Part shown: positions 25,858 to 34,066 of the stretch, in pieces
Position numbering within the stretch: the first letter of the stretch is position 1
How the letters are laid out: every line of letters begins with the position of its first letter
Source of the DNA: Pseudomonas fontis
Lineage (GTDB): Bacteria; Pseudomonadota; Gammaproteobacteria; Pseudomonadales; Pseudomonadaceae
Assembly (NCBI RefSeq): GCF_028656955.1
Contig: NZ_JAMDGY010000080.1
Span: forward strand, 1 to 64,000
Direction of reading: 5' to 3'
DNA length: 64,000 nt
Notes under the pieces: generated by a model
Told to the model about the DNA's origin: nothing
What the model saw: only the letters and a program-made list of their open reading frames with translations
Database searches by the model: none
Program-made: the position numbers and the translations under genes

Positions 25858-27351
25858 ATGAAACCATCGCTCGTCCTAAGAATGGGCCAGCAACTGACGA
25901 TGACACCGCAGTTGCAACAGGCCATCCGACTGCTCCAGCTTTCCACGCTGGACCTGCAGCAGGAAATCCAGGAAGCCCTGGAATCAAACCCGATGCTCGA
26001 ACGCCAGGAAGAAGGCGAAGACTTCGACAACAGCGACCCGATGGCCGACAACGCCGAAAGCAAACCCGCCACTGACGTTCCTGAGAGCAGCTTCCAGGAA
26101 GCCGCGCCGACCGTGGACAACCTTGAAGAAGGTGAGTGGAGCGAGCGCATCCCCAATGAATTGCCGGTGGACACCGCCTGGGAAGACATCTACCAGACCA
26201 GCGCCAGCAGCCTGCCCAGCAATGACGACGACGAGTGGGACTTCACCACCCGCACCTCGGTCGGCGAAAGCCTGCAGAGCCACCTGCTCTGGCAGTTGAA
26301 CCTGGCACCGATGTCCGACACCGACCGGCTGATTGCCGTGACGCTGATCGACTGCATCAACAACCAGGGCTACCTCGACGAAACCCTGGAAGAAGTCTGC
26401 GAATCCTTCGACCCGGAGCTGGACATCGAACTCGACGAGATCGAGGCTGTCCTGCACCGTATCCAGCAATTCGAGCCGGCCGGAATCGGTGCGCGCAACC
26501 TTGGCGAATGCCTCTTGCTGCAACTGCGCCAACTGCCGTCGCAAACCCCCTGGTTGGCCGAGGCACAACGGCTGGTCGGCGACTATATCGACCTGCTGGG
26601 CAGCCGCGACTACAGCCAGTTGATGCGCCGCATGAAGCTCAAGGAAGACGAGCTGCGCCAGGTCATCGAGCTGATCCAGAGCCTCAATCCGCGCCCAGGC
26701 TCGCAAATCGAGTCCAGCGAAGCCGAATACGTCGTCCCCGACGTGATCGTGCGCAAAGACAGCGAACGCTGGCTGGTTGAACTGAACCAGGAAGCCGTAC
26801 CGCGCCTGCGCGTCAACGCGCAATATGCCGGCTTCGTGCGCCGCGCCGATACCAGCGCCGACAACACCTTCATGCGCAACCAGTTGCAGGAAGCACGCTG
26901 GTTCATCAAGAGCCTGCAAAGCCGCAACGAAACCCTGATGAAGGTCGCCACGCAGATCGTCGAGCACCAACGGGGCTTCCTCGACCATGGTGACGAGGCA
27001 ATGAAGCCGCTGGTCCTGCACGACATCGCCGAAGCGGTCGGCATGCACGAGTCGACCATCTCCCGGGTCACCACGCAGAAATACATGCACACACCGCGTG
27101 GCATCTACGAACTGAAATACTTTTTCTCCAGCCACGTCAGCACCTCCGAAGGCGGAGAATGCTCGTCCACGGCGATCCGCGCGATCATCAAAAAACTGGT
27201 TGCCGCGGAAAATCAGAAAAAGCCATTGAGTGACAGCAAGATCGCTGGTTTACTGGAGGCACAAGGCATCCAGGTAGCACGTCGCACCGTCGCCAAGTAC
27301 CGCGAGTCCCTCGGCATTGCACCATCGAGCGAGCGCAAGCGATTGATGTAA
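25858..27351 (+). CDS. rpoN: RNA polymerase sigma-54 factor
   Basis: Sigma-54 recognises GG(-24)/GC(-12) promoters and needs AAA+ activators. The 497-residue protein shows all parts. The Gln/Leu-rich region I is at residues 8-45 (QQLTMTPQLQQAIRLLQLST), followed by an acidic region II (about 46-110), core-binding and helix-turn-helix regions, and the C-terminal RpoN box ARRTVAKYRE at residues 474-483. It is followed by hpf, ptsN, rapZ and ptsO, the conserved rpoN cluster linking nitrogen-related PTS proteins to sigma-54. A candidate sigma-54 promoter is present in this window upstream of dppA. Confidence 0.98.
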   Translation: MKPSLVLRMGQQLTMTPQLQQAIRLLQLSTLDLQQEIQEALESNPMLERQEEGEDFDNSDPMADNAESKPATDVPESSFQEAAPTVDNLEEGEWSERIPNELPVDTAWEDIYQTSASSLPSNDDDEWDFTTRTSVGESLQSHLLWQLNLAPMSDTDRLIAVTLIDCINNQGYLDETLEEVCESFDPELDIELDEIEAVLHRIQQFEPAGIGARNLGECLLLQLRQLPSQTPWLAEAQRLVGDYIDLLGSRDYSQLMRRMKLKEDELRQVIELIQSLNPRPGSQIESSEAEYVVPDVIVRKDSERWLVELNQEAVPRLRVNAQYAGFVRRADTSADNTFMRNQLQEARWFIKSLQSRNETLMKVATQIVEHQRGFLDHGDEAMKPLVLHDIAEAVGMHESTISRVTTQKYMHTPRGIYELKYFFSSHVSTSEGGECSSTAIRAIIKKLVAAENQKKPLSDSKIAGLLEAQGIQVARRTVAKYRESLGIAPSSERKRLM

Positions 27352-27432
27352 CGGCTCCTGAGGTGTGCCACCGCAGTTCAGTGGCAGGCGCAACACCTGC
27401 CTCTTATGCACCGGCAACAAAGGAGAAGCTGT

Positions 27433-27741
27433 ATGCAAGTCAATATCAGTGGACAGCATGTAGAAGTCACCCAACCGCTGCGCGATTACATCGAGCAGAA
27501 GCTGAAACGACTGGAAGGTCATTTCGACAAGATTACCAATGTGACGGTGATCATGAAGGTCGAGAAGCTTCAGCAGAAAATCGAGGCTACGCTGCAGATT
27601 CCCGGTGGTGAAGTGGTTGCCAACGCCGAACATCAAGACATGTATGCAGCGATCGACGCGCTGACCGACAAGCTCGACCGCCAACTGAAAAAACACAAGG
27701 AAAAACAGCAAAGCCTGCTGCAAGGTGCAGCGGCCCGCTGA
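27433..27741 (+). CDS. hpf: ribosome hibernation promoting factor, short form
   Basis: HPF binds the 30S decoding centre and promotes 100S dimer formation in stationary phase. The 102-residue product starts MQVNISGQHVEVTQPLRDYIEQKLKRL and has the family beta-alpha-beta pattern. It is the short form and lacks the C-terminal extension of long HPF. AAAGGAG precedes the ATG at 27433; nine upstream codons of the longer frame are rejected. Confidence 0.94.
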   Translation: MQVNISGQHVEVTQPLRDYIEQKLKRLEGHFDKITNVTVIMKVEKLQQKIEATLQIPGGEVVANAEHQDMYAAIDALTDKLDRQLKKHKEKQQSLLQGAAAR

Positions 27742-27753
27742 TCCCCCTCATCC

Positions 27754-28218
27754 ATGATCCGACTTGAAACCATCCTGACCCCCGGCCGTTCCCTCGTGAA
27801 CGTGCCGGGTGGCAGTAAAAAGCGCGCGATTGAGCAAATCGCCAACCTGATCGCCAAAGAAGTGCCTGAGCTGGGAATGCAGGACGTCTTCGAAAGCCTG
27901 CTCGCCCGCGAAAAGCTGGGCTCCACAGGCTTCGGCAACGGCATTGCCATCCCGCACTGCCGACTCAAGGGCTGCAAAGATCCGATCAGTGCTTTGATCC
28001 ACCTTGATGCCCCGATTGATTACGACGCCATCGATGGTGCACCGGTTGACCTGCTATTTGTATTGCTGGTCCCGGAAGCGGCCACCGATGCCCACTTGGA
28101 ACTGCTGCGCCAGATCGCCAGCATGCTTGATCGCAAAGACGTACGTGACAGGCTGCGCGCAGCCGGCAGCAGCGATGAACTGTACCAGGTTGTTTTGGAC
28201 GTACAGAACGAGGGCTGA
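27754..28218 (+). CDS. ptsN: PTS IIA-Ntr regulatory protein
   Basis: EIIA-Ntr is the terminal phosphate acceptor of the nitrogen-related PTS, which regulates potassium transport, carbon/nitrogen balance and, in P. putida, polyhydroxyalkanoate and sigma-54 promoter output. The 154-residue protein has the phosphorylated His at H68 in GNGIAIPHCRLKG. Its donor NPr (ptsO) is encoded two genes downstream; PtsP is not in this window. The stop is 2 bases before rapZ. Confidence 0.96.
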   Translation: MIRLETILTPGRSLVNVPGGSKKRAIEQIANLIAKEVPELGMQDVFESLLAREKLGSTGFGNGIAIPHCRLKGCKDPISALIHLDAPIDYDAIDGAPVDLLFVLLVPEAATDAHLELLRQIASMLDRKDVRDRLRAAGSSDELYQVVLDVQNEG

Positions 28219-28220
28219 TT

Positions 28221-29075
28221 ATGCGCTTGATCATCGTCAGTGGCAGGTCCGGTTCCGGCAAGAGCACTGCCCTCGATGTACTGGAGGACAACGGCTACTA
28301 CTGCATCGACAACCTGCCGGCCGGCTTGCTCCCGCAGTTGGCCGAAAGCGCGTTGATCAATACCGAACTGGCGCAGCCCAAGGTGGCGGTGTCAATCGAT
28401 GCACGCAACCTGCCCAGCCATCTGTCACGTTTCCCTGAACTGCTTGAAGAGGCCCGCTCCCGGCATATCCAATGCGATGTGCTGTACCTCGACGCCGATG
28501 AAGACGTCCTGCTCAAGCGCTTCTCGGAAACCCGTCGTCGCCACCCCCTGACCAACGAGCAGCGCTCGCTGGCCGAGGCGATTCGGGTCGAGAGCGAGCT
28601 GTTGGGCCCGATTGTCGACCTGGCAGACCTGAAGATCGACACCACCAACCTGAACCTCTATCAGTTGCGTGACTCGATCAAGCTGCGCCTGCTCAACCAG
28701 CCGGAGCCTGGGACTGCGTTCCTGGTCGAGTCCTTCGGCTTCAAGCGTGGCATGCCGGTGGACGCCGACCTGGTGTTTGACGTGCGCTGCCTGCCGAACC
28801 CGTACTGGAAGCCGGAACTTCGCGAGCATTCCGGGCTCGAACAACCCGTCATCGACTACCTGGCCGCACAACCCGACGTCGAAGAGATGTACCAGGACAT
28901 ATCGTCCTACCTGCTTAAATGGTTGCCGCGCTTTGCTGCCAGCAACCGCGCCTATGTCACCATTGCCATCGGATGCACCGGGGGCCACCACCGCTCCGTT
29001 TACCTGACCGAACGTCTGGGTCAGGCACTCCAGCAATCGTTGAAGAACGTTCAGGTTCGCCACCGCGACCTCTAG
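28221..29075 (+). CDS. rapZ: RNase adapter protein RapZ
   Basis: RapZ binds small RNAs and GlcN6P and, in enterobacteria, delivers GlmZ to RNase E. The 284-residue protein has Walker A GRSGSGKS at residues 8-15, a Walker B-like region near DVLYLDADEDVLLKRFSETRRRHPL and the C-terminal RNA/ligand-binding domain with IGCTGGHHRSVYLTE. Whether the GlmS circuit exists in Pseudomonas is not shown by the sequence. Confidence 0.95.
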   Translation: MRLIIVSGRSGSGKSTALDVLEDNGYYCIDNLPAGLLPQLAESALINTELAQPKVAVSIDARNLPSHLSRFPELLEEARSRHIQCDVLYLDADEDVLLKRFSETRRRHPLTNEQRSLAEAIRVESELLGPIVDLADLKIDTTNLNLYQLRDSIKLRLLNQPEPGTAFLVESFGFKRGMPVDADLVFDVRCLPNPYWKPELREHSGLEQPVIDYLAAQPDVEEMYQDISSYLLKWLPRFAASNRAYVTIAIGCTGGHHRSVYLTERLGQALQQSLKNVQVRHRDL

Positions 29076-29095
29076 CCAACAGGATCACTGCCGCG

Positions 29096-29368
29096 ATGCC
29101 CGCTCGTGAAATCACCATCATCAACAAGCTGGGGCTGCATGCCCGGGCGGCAGCCAAGTTCGTCGGCGTGGCAGGACGTTTTCCGTGCCAGGTGCGGGTA
29201 GGTCGCGCGCCAGACAAACTGGTCGACGGCAAGAGCATCATGGCCGTCATGATGCTGGCGGCTGGCAAAGGTACCCAGGTGCACCTGCACACCGAAGGTG
29301 AGGACGACAGCGCCGCCCTCGACGCCCTCGTCGCATTGATCAACAACTACTTCGACGAAGGCGAATAA
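29096..29368 (+). CDS. ptsO: NPr, HPr-like phosphocarrier of PTS-Ntr
   Basis: NPr passes phosphate from PtsP to EIIA-Ntr. The 90-residue protein starts at the ATG at 29096 (MPAREITIINKLGLHARAAAKF) with the phospho-accepting His at H15 and the HPr serine-site loop DGKSIMAVMML. The longer frame beginning at 28919 lies inside rapZ and is rejected. It closes the rpoN cluster and is followed after only 8 bases by a convergent gene. Confidence 0.95.
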   Translation: MPAREITIINKLGLHARAAAKFVGVAGRFPCQVRVGRAPDKLVDGKSIMAVMMLAAGKGTQVHLHTEGEDDSAALDALVALINNYFDEGE

Positions 29369-29376
29369 GCCCGGCC

Positions 29377-30069
29377 CTATAGCGCTTTAGCACCCTTGCG
29401 GGAGATCTCGAGCCGGGCATAATCCGCTTGAGGTTTGTCCTTGAGCTGCTCCAATTGGTCGAGAAACGCTTGCGGGCAGTCCAGCGGCAACCCCTTCAGC
29501 CACTCGCAATCCAGCTCCCACCACTGGCTCGCCAGTAGCCGCTCGATCAGCTCCGGCGAATGACGGTAGCGAATCACTTTGGCCGGCACCCCCGCCACGA
29601 TGGCATACGGTGGCACATCCCTAGTGACCAGGGCGCGGGTAGCGATAATCGCCCCTGTACCGACATTTACACCCTCCAGTACCATCGCCCCGCGTCCGAT
29701 CCAAACGTCATGACCAATGGTCGCCGGCTTCAACTCCGGGTCGTAGCGGTGCGTGGTGTCAGTGAACTGGAATGGATGGGAGCTGACCCAGTCGGCTGGG
29801 TGCGTGGCCTTTTCCTGGCCGATGAACACGTCAACGCCAATGGAACAGTAGCGACCGATACTGGACACGACTTCCAGCACACCGCCGCTGCGGATATAGG
29901 TATGCGCGCCCACGCTGAGCGAATGCGAAACAATGCTCACGCGCCCCAACTCGGCACTGGCTTCAAGGACCAGACGCGACTTTTTGCTCAGCGATGGCAA
30001 ACCACCCGCCAGCTTGCATCCACGTTTGCGAATCCAGCCTTTCCAATAAAGGTTCTTGAAGTACTTCAC
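29377..30069 (-). CDS. CatB-related O-acetyltransferase (hexapeptide repeat)
   Basis: The 230-residue protein is a left-handed beta-helix acetyltransferase. Hexapeptide turns run through AELGRVSIVSHSLSVGAHTYI and IGHDVWIGRGAMVLEGVNVGTGAIIATRALVTRDV, ending with the CatB/VatD-type closing motif PYAIVAGVPAKVIRYR. Characterised relatives acetylate chloramphenicol and streptogramins or cell-surface sugars; here a polysaccharide or LPS sugar is more plausible, but this is inference. It starts at GTG (30069). It is inserted between ptsO and the ZIP gene, which I recall as adjacent in P. aeruginosa, so it looks like a strain-variable addition. Confidence 0.85.
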   Translation of the reverse strand: MKYFKNLYWKGWIRKRGCKLAGGLPSLSKKSRLVLEASAELGRVSIVSHSLSVGAHTYIRSGGVLEVVSSIGRYCSIGVDVFIGQEKATHPADWVSSHPFQFTDTTHRYDPELKPATIGHDVWIGRGAMVLEGVNVGTGAIIATRALVTRDVPPYAIVAGVPAKVIRYRHSPELIERLLASQWWELDCEWLKGLPLDCPQAFLDQLEQLKDKPQADYARLEISRKGAKAL

Positions 30070-30156
30070 CCGTGGCCCCCTTAAGGGTCACGCCTGGTGC
30101 CAGGCGCGACCAAAAGGATGAAGTATATCGCGTTGTCAAAAAAACAGCGGCGCGCC

Positions 30157-31050
30157 TCAGGACAGCGCGGTGTCCATGACCATCATCAGGCAGAAGCCGA
30201 TGCACAACCCCAGGCTTGCCAGGCGGTGATTACCATTGCTGCGTGATTCAGGGATGATTTCCTGGGTGACCACCAACAACATGGCGCCCGCGGCAAAGGC
30301 CAACCCAAGAGGCAGCATCAGTTCTGCAACCCGCACCAACCAAGCACACAACACGGCAGCCACCGGCTCGACCAGCCCTGACGCGGCGCCAATCAGGAAC
30401 GCCTTGAAACGCCCCATCCCCGCCCCTGCCAACACCAACGCGATGACCAGGCCCTCTGGCACGTCCTGCAGGGCGATGCCCATGGCAAGGCTGTCGGCGT
30501 CCGGCATGCCGCCACCGGCAGACACCCCGATGGCCATGCCTTCGGGAATGTTGTGGGCAATGATCGCGATCACGAAGACCCAGATCCGCGCAGGGATGAT
30601 CGGCTGGCCGGGCTTGGCCACCAGTGCGTCCGGGGACGCAGCGGAAACCTTGCGGTCTACCAGATAGAGGCAAAACGCACCGAACAACAGCCCGAAGCTG
30701 ATCAGCGCACCCGCGCCCCACTTGCCGAAGCCGACCGTCTGGGCGGCATCCAACCCGGGAATGATCAACGAGAACGCGGTTGCGGCCAGCATCACGCCCG
30801 CACCGAAACCCAACAGGGTGTCGGCCAGCGCCACCGGCATGCTTCGGATCACCAGCACCGGCACGGCACCCAGCGCGGTACCGAGGGCGCACAATGCACC
30901 GCCCTCCAGTGCCCGCAGCATTCTCGGCTCAAGGTCCAGCCAGGCAAAGCCCTGGGCAACCAGCAATGCGGTGCCGATCAACAGCAACAAGGTACCCAGC
31001 GCCAACCTAAACAGGCGCACACTTCCAATAGCCAGGACGTCCGAGCGCAT
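30157..31050 (-). CDS. ZIP family metal transporter
   Basis: This is an inner-membrane divalent-metal (zinc, iron or manganese) importer of the ZIP family. The 297-residue protein has about eight membrane segments and the binuclear metal site in helices 4 and 5: AHNIPEGMAIGVSAGGG and ALQDVPEGLVIALVLAG. It is the last gene of the Fur-controlled fagA operon, so metal uptake under iron starvation or manganese supply for SodA is a fitting role (inference). I place the start at the ATG at 31050; a GTG at 31065 overlapping the sodA stop codon is possible. Confidence 0.9.
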   Translation of the reverse strand: MRSDVLAIGSVRLFRLALGTLLLLIGTALLVAQGFAWLDLEPRMLRALEGGALCALGTALGAVPVLVIRSMPVALADTLLGFGAGVMLAATAFSLIIPGLDAAQTVGFGKWGAGALISFGLLFGAFCLYLVDRKVSAASPDALVAKPGQPIIPARIWVFVIAIIAHNIPEGMAIGVSAGGGMPDADSLAMGIALQDVPEGLVIALVLAGAGMGRFKAFLIGAASGLVEPVAAVLCAWLVRVAELMLPLGLAFAAGAMLLVVTQEIIPESRSNGNHRLASLGLCIGFCLMMVMDTALS

Positions 31051-31061
31051 GCCGGTATGAC

Positions 31062-31673
31062 TCACACGAGGGCGGCGAGGTAGCGCCGTTCTACTTCGGC
31101 CCAATCGACCACGTTGTAGAAGGCATTGATGTATTCCGGACGACGGTTCTGGTACTTCAGGTAGTAGGCATGCTCCCAGACGTCCAGGCCGAGGATCGGC
31201 GTATTGCCGTTCATCAGCGGGCTGTCCTGGTTACCGCTGCTCTCGACCACCAGGGTCTTCTGCGGGGTAACGCTGAGCCAGGCCCAGCCGCTGCCGAAGC
31301 GGGTCAACGCCGCTTTGGTGAAAGCATCCTTGAAGGCGTCGAAACCGCCTACTTGCTCATCGATGGCTTTGGCCACCGCGCCCTGCGGCAGGCCACCACC
31401 CTTGGGCGACATCACCAGCCAGAACAGCGAATGGTTGGCATGACCACCACCCTGGTTGATCACCGCTGCCTGAAGGTTCTGCGGCAGGTTCTTCACGCTG
31501 GCGACCAAACGCTCGATCGGCCACTCGGCGTAATCGGTGCCGTCTACCGCCGCGTTCAGGTTGTTGATGTAGGTCTGGTGATGCTTGGTGTGGTGGATCT
31601 CCATGGTCTGGGAGTCGATGTGCGGCTCCAGCGCATCGTAGGCGTACGGCAATGCAGGCAAGGTATAAGGCAT
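31062..31673 (-). CDS. sodA: superoxide dismutase, Mn type
   Basis: SodA converts superoxide to peroxide and oxygen in the cytosol. The 203-residue protein begins MPYTLPALPYAYDALEPHID. Its metal ligands are H27, H81, D164 and H168. The second-sphere residues are of the manganese type (GGGHANH near residue 76 and NQDSPLM near 148). Its position in an iron-starvation operon makes sense, because the manganese enzyme replaces the iron SOD when iron is scarce. The start is one base after the orfX stop codon. Confidence 0.97.
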   Translation of the reverse strand: MPYTLPALPYAYDALEPHIDSQTMEIHHTKHHQTYINNLNAAVDGTDYAEWPIERLVASVKNLPQNLQAAVINQGGGHANHSLFWLVMSPKGGGLPQGAVAKAIDEQVGGFDAFKDAFTKAALTRFGSGWAWLSVTPQKTLVVESSGNQDSPLMNGNTPILGLDVWEHAYYLKYQNRRPEYINAFYNVVDWAEVERRYLAALV

Positions 31674-31674
31674 A

Positions 31675-32136
31675 TCAATGGATTCCATATTGAATGACAG
31701 GGCTTGTCGCTGTTTCCTGACCAGTCAGCAGTGCTGGCTGCGACCCCTGGCGATAGAGCAAGCGCTCGGTTCGCGGGTATTGCCCGTACTCGCTGATGAA
31801 GCTCAGCAGTTCGGTGTAGGTTTTCGCACTCTGGCGTAACGCGGCCTCGCGCAGGGCCGGCGACAGGCGCGGCTCCTGGCTGGCCTGCAACAGGCGCTGG
31901 TGGATCGAGCAGAGGTACTCCGCGCTTTCCTGCGGCTGCTGCAGGCGCAGGTGCAGATCGGCCAGGTTGTGATGGGAAATCACACAGGCGGCGACCGCCT
32001 CGTCGGCGTCCTGCCAGCGTTCGAAGAGCACTTGGGCCAGGGCCAGCGCCTGCAAGTAATGCTCGCGGGCATCGACCCAATCACCTTGTTGAAACAGGCT
32101 GTTGGCAATTTCAGTGGTGCGTTTCCAATGCTGCAT
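31675..32136 (-). CDS. hypothetical protein of the fagA-fumC-sodA operon (orfX)
   Basis: This 153-residue, mostly helical protein begins MQHWKRTTEIANSLFQQGDWVDAREHYLQALALAQVLFERWQ. It looks like tetratricopeptide-type helical repeats (ANSLFQQGDWVDAREHYLQALA, later ISHHNLADLHLRLQQPQESAEYL). TPR proteins are usually interaction scaffolds. The same position holds a protein of unknown role (orfX) in the P. aeruginosa operon. GGAGG lies before its ATG, 28 bases after fumC. Confidence 0.88.
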   Translation of the reverse strand: MQHWKRTTEIANSLFQQGDWVDAREHYLQALALAQVLFERWQDADEAVAACVISHHNLADLHLRLQQPQESAEYLCSIHQRLLQASQEPRLSPALREAALRQSAKTYTELLSFISEYGQYPRTERLLYRQGSQPALLTGQETATSPVIQYGIH

Positions 32137-32163
32137 GGCAAACCTCCAAAGCGGTCAGCGGTA

Positions 32164-33540
32164 TCAGATACCGCCAGCCGTGAGCTTTTCAGGGTCGAGC
32201 AGGACTTCCAGCTGGCTGCGTGGCAGGTCAGTGTGTTCCAACGCCACGTCAATGATCGGCCGGCCCTGCTTGTAGGCGGTCTTGGCGATCTCGGCGGCCT
32301 TCTGGTAACCGATGATCGGGTTCAAGGCAGTGACCAGGATCGGGTTGCGCGCCAAGGCTTCCTTGAGCTTGGCTTCATTGACCTTGAAGCTGGCGATGGC
32401 CTTGTCGCCCAGCAGGCGACTGACGTTGGCCATCAACTCGATGCTCGACAGCAGGTTCTGCGCAATGATCGGCAGCATCACGTTCAGCTCGAAGTTGCCC
32501 GACTGACCCGCCACGGCGATGGTGGCGTCGTTGCCGATGACTTGCGCGGCCACCATGGCGGTCGCTTCCGGAATCACCGGGTTGACCTTGCCTGGCATGA
32601 TCGAGGAGCCCGGCTGCAAAGCTTCCAGCTCGATCTCGCCCAGGCCTGCCAGCGGGCCGGAGTTCATCCAGCGCAGGTCATTGGCGATCTTCATCAGGGC
32701 CACCGCGGTGGCCTTGAGCTGACCGGACAACGCGACAGCGGTGTCTTGCGAACCAATCAGCGCAAACAGGTTTTCACCCGGCACGAACTGCACCTGGGTC
32801 AGGCCGCTCAGCTGTTTGCTGAAACGCGCAGCGAACTCGGGGTGGGCGTTGATCCCGGTCCCCACTGCGGTGCCGCCCTGGGCCAGGGCTTGCAGGCTCG
32901 GCAGGCTGTCTTGCAGGTGGCCGATGCTGGCCTTGACCTGTGCCGCCCAACCGCCGAGCACCTGGCTCATGCGCACCGGCATGGCATCCATCAGGTGGGT
33001 ACGGCCGGTCTTGATGAACGGATGGACCTCTTCAGCCTTGCGCTCGATCACCTGAACCAGGTGGTTGAGCGCAGGCAGCAACTGCTCGTGAAGCGCGAGC
33101 GCAGCACTGACATGGATGGTGGTCGGGATGATGTCGTTGCTGCTCTGGCCGCAGTTGACGTGGTCGTTCGGGTTGACCGTGTCGTTGGCCACACGGCTGG
33201 CGAGGGTGGCGATCACCTCGTTGGCGTTCATGTTCGAGCTGGTGCCGGAACCGGTCTGGTACACATCTACCGGGAAGTGCTGCATGAAGTCGCCGGCCAA
33301 CAGTTGCTCGACTGCGGCCACGATGGCATTGCCCTGGGCCTGGGTGATCTGCTCCAGTTCGACGTTGGCCTTGGCCGCTGCGGCCTTGGCCAACAGCAGG
33401 GCACGGATGAACTGGGTCGGCATGCGCTGCTGGCTGATCGGGAAGTTGTTCACCGCGCGCTGGGTCTGGGCGCCATACAGTGCCTCGGCCGGCACCTGCA
33501 GTTCACCCATGCTGTCACGCTCGATACGGGTATTACTCAT
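32164..33540 (-). CDS. fumC: class II fumarase
   Basis: FumC hydrates fumarate to malate without an iron-sulfur cluster. The 458-residue protein has the superfamily signature GSSIMPGKVNP at residues 311-321 and TGSGTSSNMNANEV near residue 98. As the iron-free isoenzyme it takes over from [4Fe-4S] fumarase when iron is low, matching the Fur box upstream of fagA. Its start ATG lies inside the 3' end of fagA (8-base overlap), with AAGGA upstream. Confidence 0.96.
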   Translation of the reverse strand: MSNTRIERDSMGELQVPAEALYGAQTQRAVNNFPISQQRMPTQFIRALLLAKAAAAKANVELEQITQAQGNAIVAAVEQLLAGDFMQHFPVDVYQTGSGTSSNMNANEVIATLASRVANDTVNPNDHVNCGQSSNDIIPTTIHVSAALALHEQLLPALNHLVQVIERKAEEVHPFIKTGRTHLMDAMPVRMSQVLGGWAAQVKASIGHLQDSLPSLQALAQGGTAVGTGINAHPEFAARFSKQLSGLTQVQFVPGENLFALIGSQDTAVALSGQLKATAVALMKIANDLRWMNSGPLAGLGEIELEALQPGSSIMPGKVNPVIPEATAMVAAQVIGNDATIAVAGQSGNFELNVMLPIIAQNLLSSIELMANVSRLLGDKAIASFKVNEAKLKEALARNPILVTALNPIIGYQKAAEIAKTAYKQGRPIIDVALEHTDLPRSQLEVLLDPEKLTAGGI

Positions 33541-33925
33541 CATCAAGTCCTTGCATCAGTTCAGCGAAAGAAATCGAAGGCAGTAGCGTGCAGTTCGCCA
33601 GTTGCAGGGCGAAAGGCTGCCAACGCTCACCGTGCTCGCCGCCATCGAGCTTGCGCAGTTGCAGCAGCGGCTTCCAGGCCTGGTCCAGGCACAGGCAGCG
33701 CCAATGCCACGGCAGCATGCGGTCGCAGGCAGTGTCGAGGAGCAGGCGGAATGAGGTCAGGGCGACGGTCCACGCCGAGGTCTCGGTGCAACAGACCAGG
33801 TAGCGACCTTCGGCCAGGTAGTGTTCGATCAGACGTGGCTCGTCCGGCTCCAGCGCACAGCGGATCCGCCGGCTCAGCCAACGCCAGTTTTCGAGGTAAG
33901 GCAATTCGTGGAGAACTGGTTTCAT
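33533..33925 (-). CDS. fagA: FagA (Fur-associated gene) protein
   Basis: FagA is the first product of the Fur-repressed fagA-fumC-orfX-sodA operon described in P. aeruginosa; its function is unknown. The 130-residue protein begins MKPVLHELPYLENWRWLSRRIRCALEPDEPRLIEHYLAEGRYLVCC, is rich in Trp, Leu and Cys, and has no signal peptide or membrane segment. The ATG at 33925 is chosen; the codons to 33955 would lie within the Fur box. Translation is coupled to fumC by overlap. Confidence 0.87.
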   Translation of the reverse strand: MKPVLHELPYLENWRWLSRRIRCALEPDEPRLIEHYLAEGRYLVCCTETSAWTVALTSFRLLLDTACDRMLPWHWRCLCLDQAWKPLLQLRKLDGGEHGERWQPFALQLANCTLLPSISFAELMQGLDDE

Positions 33926-33940
33926 GAACATCATCACCCG

Positions 33941-33959
33941 GATAATGATATTCATTATT
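33941..33959 (-). promoter_or_regulatory. Fur box of the fagA operon
   Basis: GATAATGATATTCATTATT matches the 19-base Fur consensus at 17 positions. Further GATAAT-like hexamers continue to about 33970, so more than one Fur dimer may bind. It covers the -10 of the fagA promoter. Confidence 0.93.
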
Positions 33960-33983
33960 AATTGATAATCAGAATCAGTTCAA
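33954..33983 (-). promoter_or_regulatory. fagA operon promoter
   Basis: On the minus strand TTGAAC (33978-33983) is 18 bases from AATAAT (33954-33959). The -10 lies inside the Fur box, so bound Fur would block RNA polymerase. Confidence 0.7.
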
Positions 33984-34000
33984 GGATGTAGCACAACAAA

Positions 34001-34030
34001 AACAAAAAAGCCCGACACTAGGCCGGGCTT
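34001..34030 (-). terminator. intrinsic terminator after pmbA
   Basis: On the minus strand AAGCCCG/CGGGCTT forms a 7-bp stem with a 9-base loop, followed by TTTTTTGTTTTTG. It lies about 37 bases past the pmbA stop codon and insulates the fagA promoter. Confidence 0.92.
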
Positions 34031-34066
34031 AATTGAACATCGACAATTCGACGTGACAGGTGTTGA

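Noticed and set aside
31900..33927. 675-residue open frame antisense to fumC and orfX
   Set aside because: It is opposed to the well-supported Fur-regulated operon and lacks a ribosome-binding site.
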